This document shows positions 6,594 through 8,784 of a stretch of 8,784 bases of DNA, piece by piece (the first letter of the stretch is position 1; each line of letters starts with the position of its first letter). Below the pieces are notes generated by a model. That model did not search any database. It saw nothing but the letters and a program-made list of their open reading frames with translations, and was not told where the DNA came from. Both the position numbers and the translations under genes were made by a program. This stretch comes from an uncultured bacterium. GTDB lineage: Bacteria > Cyanobacteriota > Vampirovibrionia > Gastranaerophilales > Gastranaerophilaceae. The stretch is from contig CACYCU010000011.1 of the NCBI GenBank assembly GCA_902772945.1, forward strand, positions 1 to 8,784, written 5' to 3'.

Positions 6594-7538
6594 TTGAAAA
6601 GGATTTTAGTTACCGGCGGAGCAGGATTTATTGGCAGCCACTTATGCAAAAGACTTTTGGAAGAAGGCAATGATGTTATATGCTTAGACAACTTTTTTAC
6701 CGGTTCAAAAGATAATATCAGAGAGATGATTGGAAACAATCATTTTGAACTTGTAAGACACGATATTACAAAAGAATATTTTGCAGAAGTTGATCAAATA
6801 TATAATTTGGCTTGCCCTGCATCACCACCACACTATCAATATAATGCAATAAAAACAATTAAGACCTCTGTCCTTGGCGTAATCCATATGTTAGGACTTG
6901 CAAAGCGCTGCAAGGCAACTATACTGCAAGCTTCAACAAGCGAAATATACGGAGATCCTCAAGTTCATCCGCAAGTAGAATCATACTGGGGAAATGTTAA
7001 TCCTATAGGAGTCAGAAGTTGTTATGATGAGGGTAAACGTTGTGCAGAAACACTCATGATGGATTATCACAGACAAAATAAAATTGATACAAGAATAGTG
7101 AGAATTTTTAACACATACGGCCCGAATATGGATATGAATGATGGCAGAGTTGTCTCAAACTTTATAGTTCAAGCTTTGCAGAACAAAGATATTACAATAT
7201 ACGGAGATGGATCGCAAACTCGTTCTTTTTGTTATGTTTCAGATTTGATAGACGGCTTAATAAAAATGATGAATAATCCTCAAAAATTTATAGGGCCTGT
7301 TAATATCGGAAACCCGGCAGAAAGAAGTATTTTAGATTTTGCAAAATTGATTATTGAAATGACAAATTCAAATTCAAAAATAATATATAAACCCTTGCCG
7401 GGAGATGATCCCGCTCAAAGGAAACCGGATATTTCACTTGCAAAAAAAGAACTAAACTGGGAACCAAAAGTTGATATAAAAGAAGGGTTACAAAAAACAA
7501 TAGAATATTTTGACAAAAAAATTAAGGAGAATAATTAA
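6594..7538 (+). CDS. uxs: UDP-glucuronate decarboxylase (UDP-xylose synthase)
   Basis: This enzyme oxidises UDP-glucuronate at C4, decarboxylates it and re-reduces it to UDP-xylose with bound NAD. The 314-residue protein is full length for a bacterial soluble UXS. It shows the NAD-binding T-G-G-A-G-F-I-G (7-14), the UXS hallmark L-A-C-P-A-S-P-P-H-Y-Q-Y-N (72-84), S-T-S-E-I-Y-G-D-P (114-122), E-S-Y-W-G-N-V-N-P-I-G (129-139), and the catalytic Y-D-E-G-K pair Tyr144/Lys148. An arginine in S-Q-T-R-S-F-C-Y-V (Arg210) belongs to the conserved substrate-side segment. The P-P-H-Y-Q-Y block separates it from UDP-glucose epimerases and dTDP-glucose dehydratases. Translation starts at TTG immediately after the gmd stop, with zero spacing and a strong AGGAGG upstream. 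Its substrate is the product of the next gene, with which it overlaps by one base, so the pair is a UDP-xylose module. I am confident of the family; the decision between UDP-xylose as final product or intermediate cannot be made here. Confidence 0.96.
   Translation: MKRILVTGGAGFIGSHLCKRLLEEGNDVICLDNFFTGSKDNIREMIGNNHFELVRHDITKEYFAEVDQIYNLACPASPPHYQYNAIKTIKTSVLGVIHMLGLAKRCKATILQASTSEIYGDPQVHPQVESYWGNVNPIGVRSCYDEGKRCAETLMMDYHRQNKIDTRIVRIFNTYGPNMDMNDGRVVSNFIVQALQNKDITIYGDGSQTRSFCYVSDLIDGLIKMMNNPQKFIGPVNIGNPAERSILDFAKLIIEMTNSNSKIIYKPLPGDDPAQRKPDISLAKKELNWEPKVDIKEGLQKTIEYFDKKIKENN
7525..7529 (+). promoter_or_regulatory. Shine-Dalgarno for ugd
   Basis: AGGAG within the last codons of the decarboxylase gene lies eight bases before the ATG at 7538. 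It supports that start and a one-base TAATG overlap with the preceding stop. Confidence 0.7.
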
Positions 7539-8784
7539 TGAAAGTTTGTGTTATCGGAACAGGATATGTAGGATTAGTTGCAGGAACTTGTTTTGCAGAA
7601 ATGGGAAACGAAGTTGTATGCGTTGATAATGACGAGAACAAACTGGAAAAATTAAAAAAAGGAATTGTTCCGATATATGAACCCGGCTTAGAAGCATTAA
7701 TCAAGTCGAATGTTTCTGAAAAAAGACTTAGTTTTTCAAGTGACTTAGATAAAGCCGTAAAAGACTCTTTGGTTTGTTTTATCGCTGTCGGAACTCCTCA
7801 AAGTGAAGACGGTTCTGCGGACATGCAATATGTTTTGGCTGTTGCAGAAAGCATAGGAAAAGCAATTAACGGCTATAAAGTTATTGTAGATAAATCAACA
7901 GTGCCTGTAGGTACAGCTGAAAAAGTCACATCAATAATAAAACAATACACAAGTCATCCATTTGACGTTGTCTCAAATCCTGAGTTTTTAAAACAAGGTG
8001 CTGCTGTAGAGGATTTTTTAAAGCCGGATAGAGTTGTAATCGGTGCAGACTCAGAAAAAGCTCTTGAGATTATGCTAAATTTATATGATTCTTTTGTTAA
8101 AAATCAAAACCCTATAATAACAATGGATACAAAATCTGCAGAAATGGTTAAGTATGCATCAAATTCTTTTTTGGCGGTAAAAATATCTTATATAAATGAA
8201 ATCGCAAACATTTGTGAAAAAGTTGGTGCAGATATAAACAAAGTAAGGCAGGGAATGTGTTCCGATTCAAGAATAGGTTCAAGGTTTTTATATCCCGGAC
8301 TTGGGTACGGCGGAAGCTGCTTTCCTAAAGACGTGAAAGCATTAGCAAAAACAGCTTCTGATTACGGATGCGAATGCAAAATGATAAAATCAGCAGATGA
8401 AATCAACAAAAAACAAAGATTAATATTTATAGACAAAATACTAAAAAGATTTGGACAAGACTTAAACGGCAAAACTTTTGCTGTTTGGGGACTCGCATTC
8501 AAGCCTAATACAAACGATATGAGAGAAGCTCCGTCAATTACAATTATAAATGCATTATTGGAAAGAGGAGCAAAAGTCAAAGCTTTTGATCCGAAAGCTT
8601 ATGATTCTGCAATGTCAATATTTAAGGACAAAATAGTCTATGGCGAAAATTCTTATTCCGTATTAAACAATACTGACGCACTGTTGCTCATTACAGAATG
8701 GAACGAATTTAGAAATCCTGATTTTGAAAAACTTAAATCATTGATGAGGAATCCAATCATTTTTGACGGCAGAAATCAGTATAA
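7538..8784 (+). CDS. ugd: UDP-glucose 6-dehydrogenase, 3'-truncated
   Basis: The frame is open to the window end with no stop; 415 residues are visible, probably lacking only a few tens at the C-terminus, since family members usually have about 430-450. The enzyme oxidises UDP-glucose twice with NAD to UDP-glucuronate. Seen in order: N-terminal Rossmann G-T-G-Y-V-G-L-V (7-14), V-G-T-P (84-87), S-T-V-P-V-G-T (120-126, Thr121), S-N-P-E-F-L-K-Q-G (146-154, Glu149), K-Y-A-S-N-S-F-L-A-V-K-I-S-Y-I-N-E (205-221, Lys205 and Asn209), and the catalytic G-Y-G-G-S-C-F-P-K-D (256-265) with Cys261 as thiohemiacetal nucleophile and Asp265. The C-terminal UDP-binding domain has W-G-L-A-F-K-P-N-T-N-D-M-R-E (317-330) and ends at F-D-G-R-N-Q-Y. 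All recognised catalytic residues are present. It supplies the substrate of the decarboxylase encoded just upstream. Cytoplasmic; no membrane segment. Confidence 0.97.
   Translation, partial: MKVCVIGTGYVGLVAGTCFAEMGNEVVCVDNDENKLEKLKKGIVPIYEPGLEALIKSNVSEKRLSFSSDLDKAVKDSLVCFIAVGTPQSEDGSADMQYVLAVAESIGKAINGYKVIVDKSTVPVGTAEKVTSIIKQYTSHPFDVVSNPEFLKQGAAVEDFLKPDRVVIGADSEKALEIMLNLYDSFVKNQNPIITMDTKSAEMVKYASNSFLAVKISYINEIANICEKVGADINKVRQGMCSDSRIGSRFLYPGLGYGGSCFPKDVKALAKTASDYGCECKMIKSADEINKKQRLIFIDKILKRFGQDLNGKTFAVWGLAFKPNTNDMREAPSITIINALLERGAKVKAFDPKAYDSAMSIFKDKIVYGENSYSVLNNTDALLLITEWNEFRNPDFEKLKSLMRNPIIFDGRNQY

Noticed and set aside
6594..7538. dTDP-glucose 4,6-dehydratase or UDP-glucose 4-epimerase as the identity of the TTG-start gene
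   Set aside because: The L-A-C-P-A-S-P-P-H-Y-Q-Y and E-S-Y-W-G-N-V-N-P-I-G blocks are specific to UDP-glucuronate decarboxylases.
7522..8580. Minus-strand open frames at 7522-7704 and 8362-8580
   Set aside because: Both are antisense to ugd, whose plus-strand frame carries every expected family motif across these positions.
1..8784. CRISPR arrays, tRNAs, insertion sequences, phage or defence genes
   Set aside because: No spaced direct repeats, cloverleaf-like segment, terminal inverted repeats or transposase motifs were seen; coding sequence covers essentially every base.

Overview
This window is one uninterrupted, AT-rich, plus-strand gene block for building a cell-surface polysaccharide. 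Eight genes run head to tail from base 2 to base 8784, and both the first and the last are cut by the window edges. Neighbouring genes overlap by 1 to 10 bases or are separated by 0 to 1 base. There is therefore no intergenic region, and no promoter, terminator, RNA gene, insertion sequence or CRISPR array is visible. The pattern is that of the interior of a single polycistronic operon with translational coupling.

Layout. (1) 2-1129: the C-terminal part of a large protein resembling the COG5610 'predicted HAD-superfamily hydrolase' group found in polysaccharide loci. (2) 1122-2930: a two-domain protein, an N-terminal family 2 glycosyltransferase (GT2) joined to a C-terminal RgpF-like (rhamnan synthesis protein F) domain. 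(3) 2932-3789: a GT2 with a C-terminal membrane anchor. (4) 3780-4685: a divergent GT-A-like glycosyltransferase. (5) 4687-5508: a GT2 of the WcaE-like type with a basic C-terminal tail. (6) 5508-6593: GDP-mannose 4,6-dehydratase (gmd). (7) 6594-7538: UDP-glucuronate decarboxylase (UDP-xylose synthase) with a TTG start. (8) 7538-8784: UDP-glucose 6-dehydrogenase (ugd), truncated a little before its expected C-terminus.

How they fit together. The last three genes make activated sugars. Ugd oxidises UDP-glucose to UDP-glucuronate, the decarboxylase turns that into UDP-xylose, and Gmd makes GDP-4-keto-6-deoxymannose, the precursor of GDP-fucose, GDP-rhamnose or GDP-perosamine. The upstream transferases would assemble these and other sugars into a glycan at the inner face of the cytoplasmic membrane. 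The inferred product contains xylose and/or glucuronate and a 6-deoxy-hexose derived from GDP-mannose. The enzyme that completes the GDP branch, the initiating transferase and the exporter are not in this window.

Organism. The strong A/T bias, dense gene packing, standard code and GG-rich ribosome binding sites indicate a low-GC bacterium. A gut or host-associated anaerobe (for example Gastranaerophilales, Brachyspira or Elusimicrobia) would fit the composition and this style of glycan locus. That is an impression, not an identification.

Assessment. This is recognisably a glycan-biosynthesis locus, not an unknown type of system. The least ordinary parts are the GT2-RgpF fusion with an apparent C-terminal tail motif at its junction, the divergent transferase at 3780-4685, and the Gmd without its partner enzyme.
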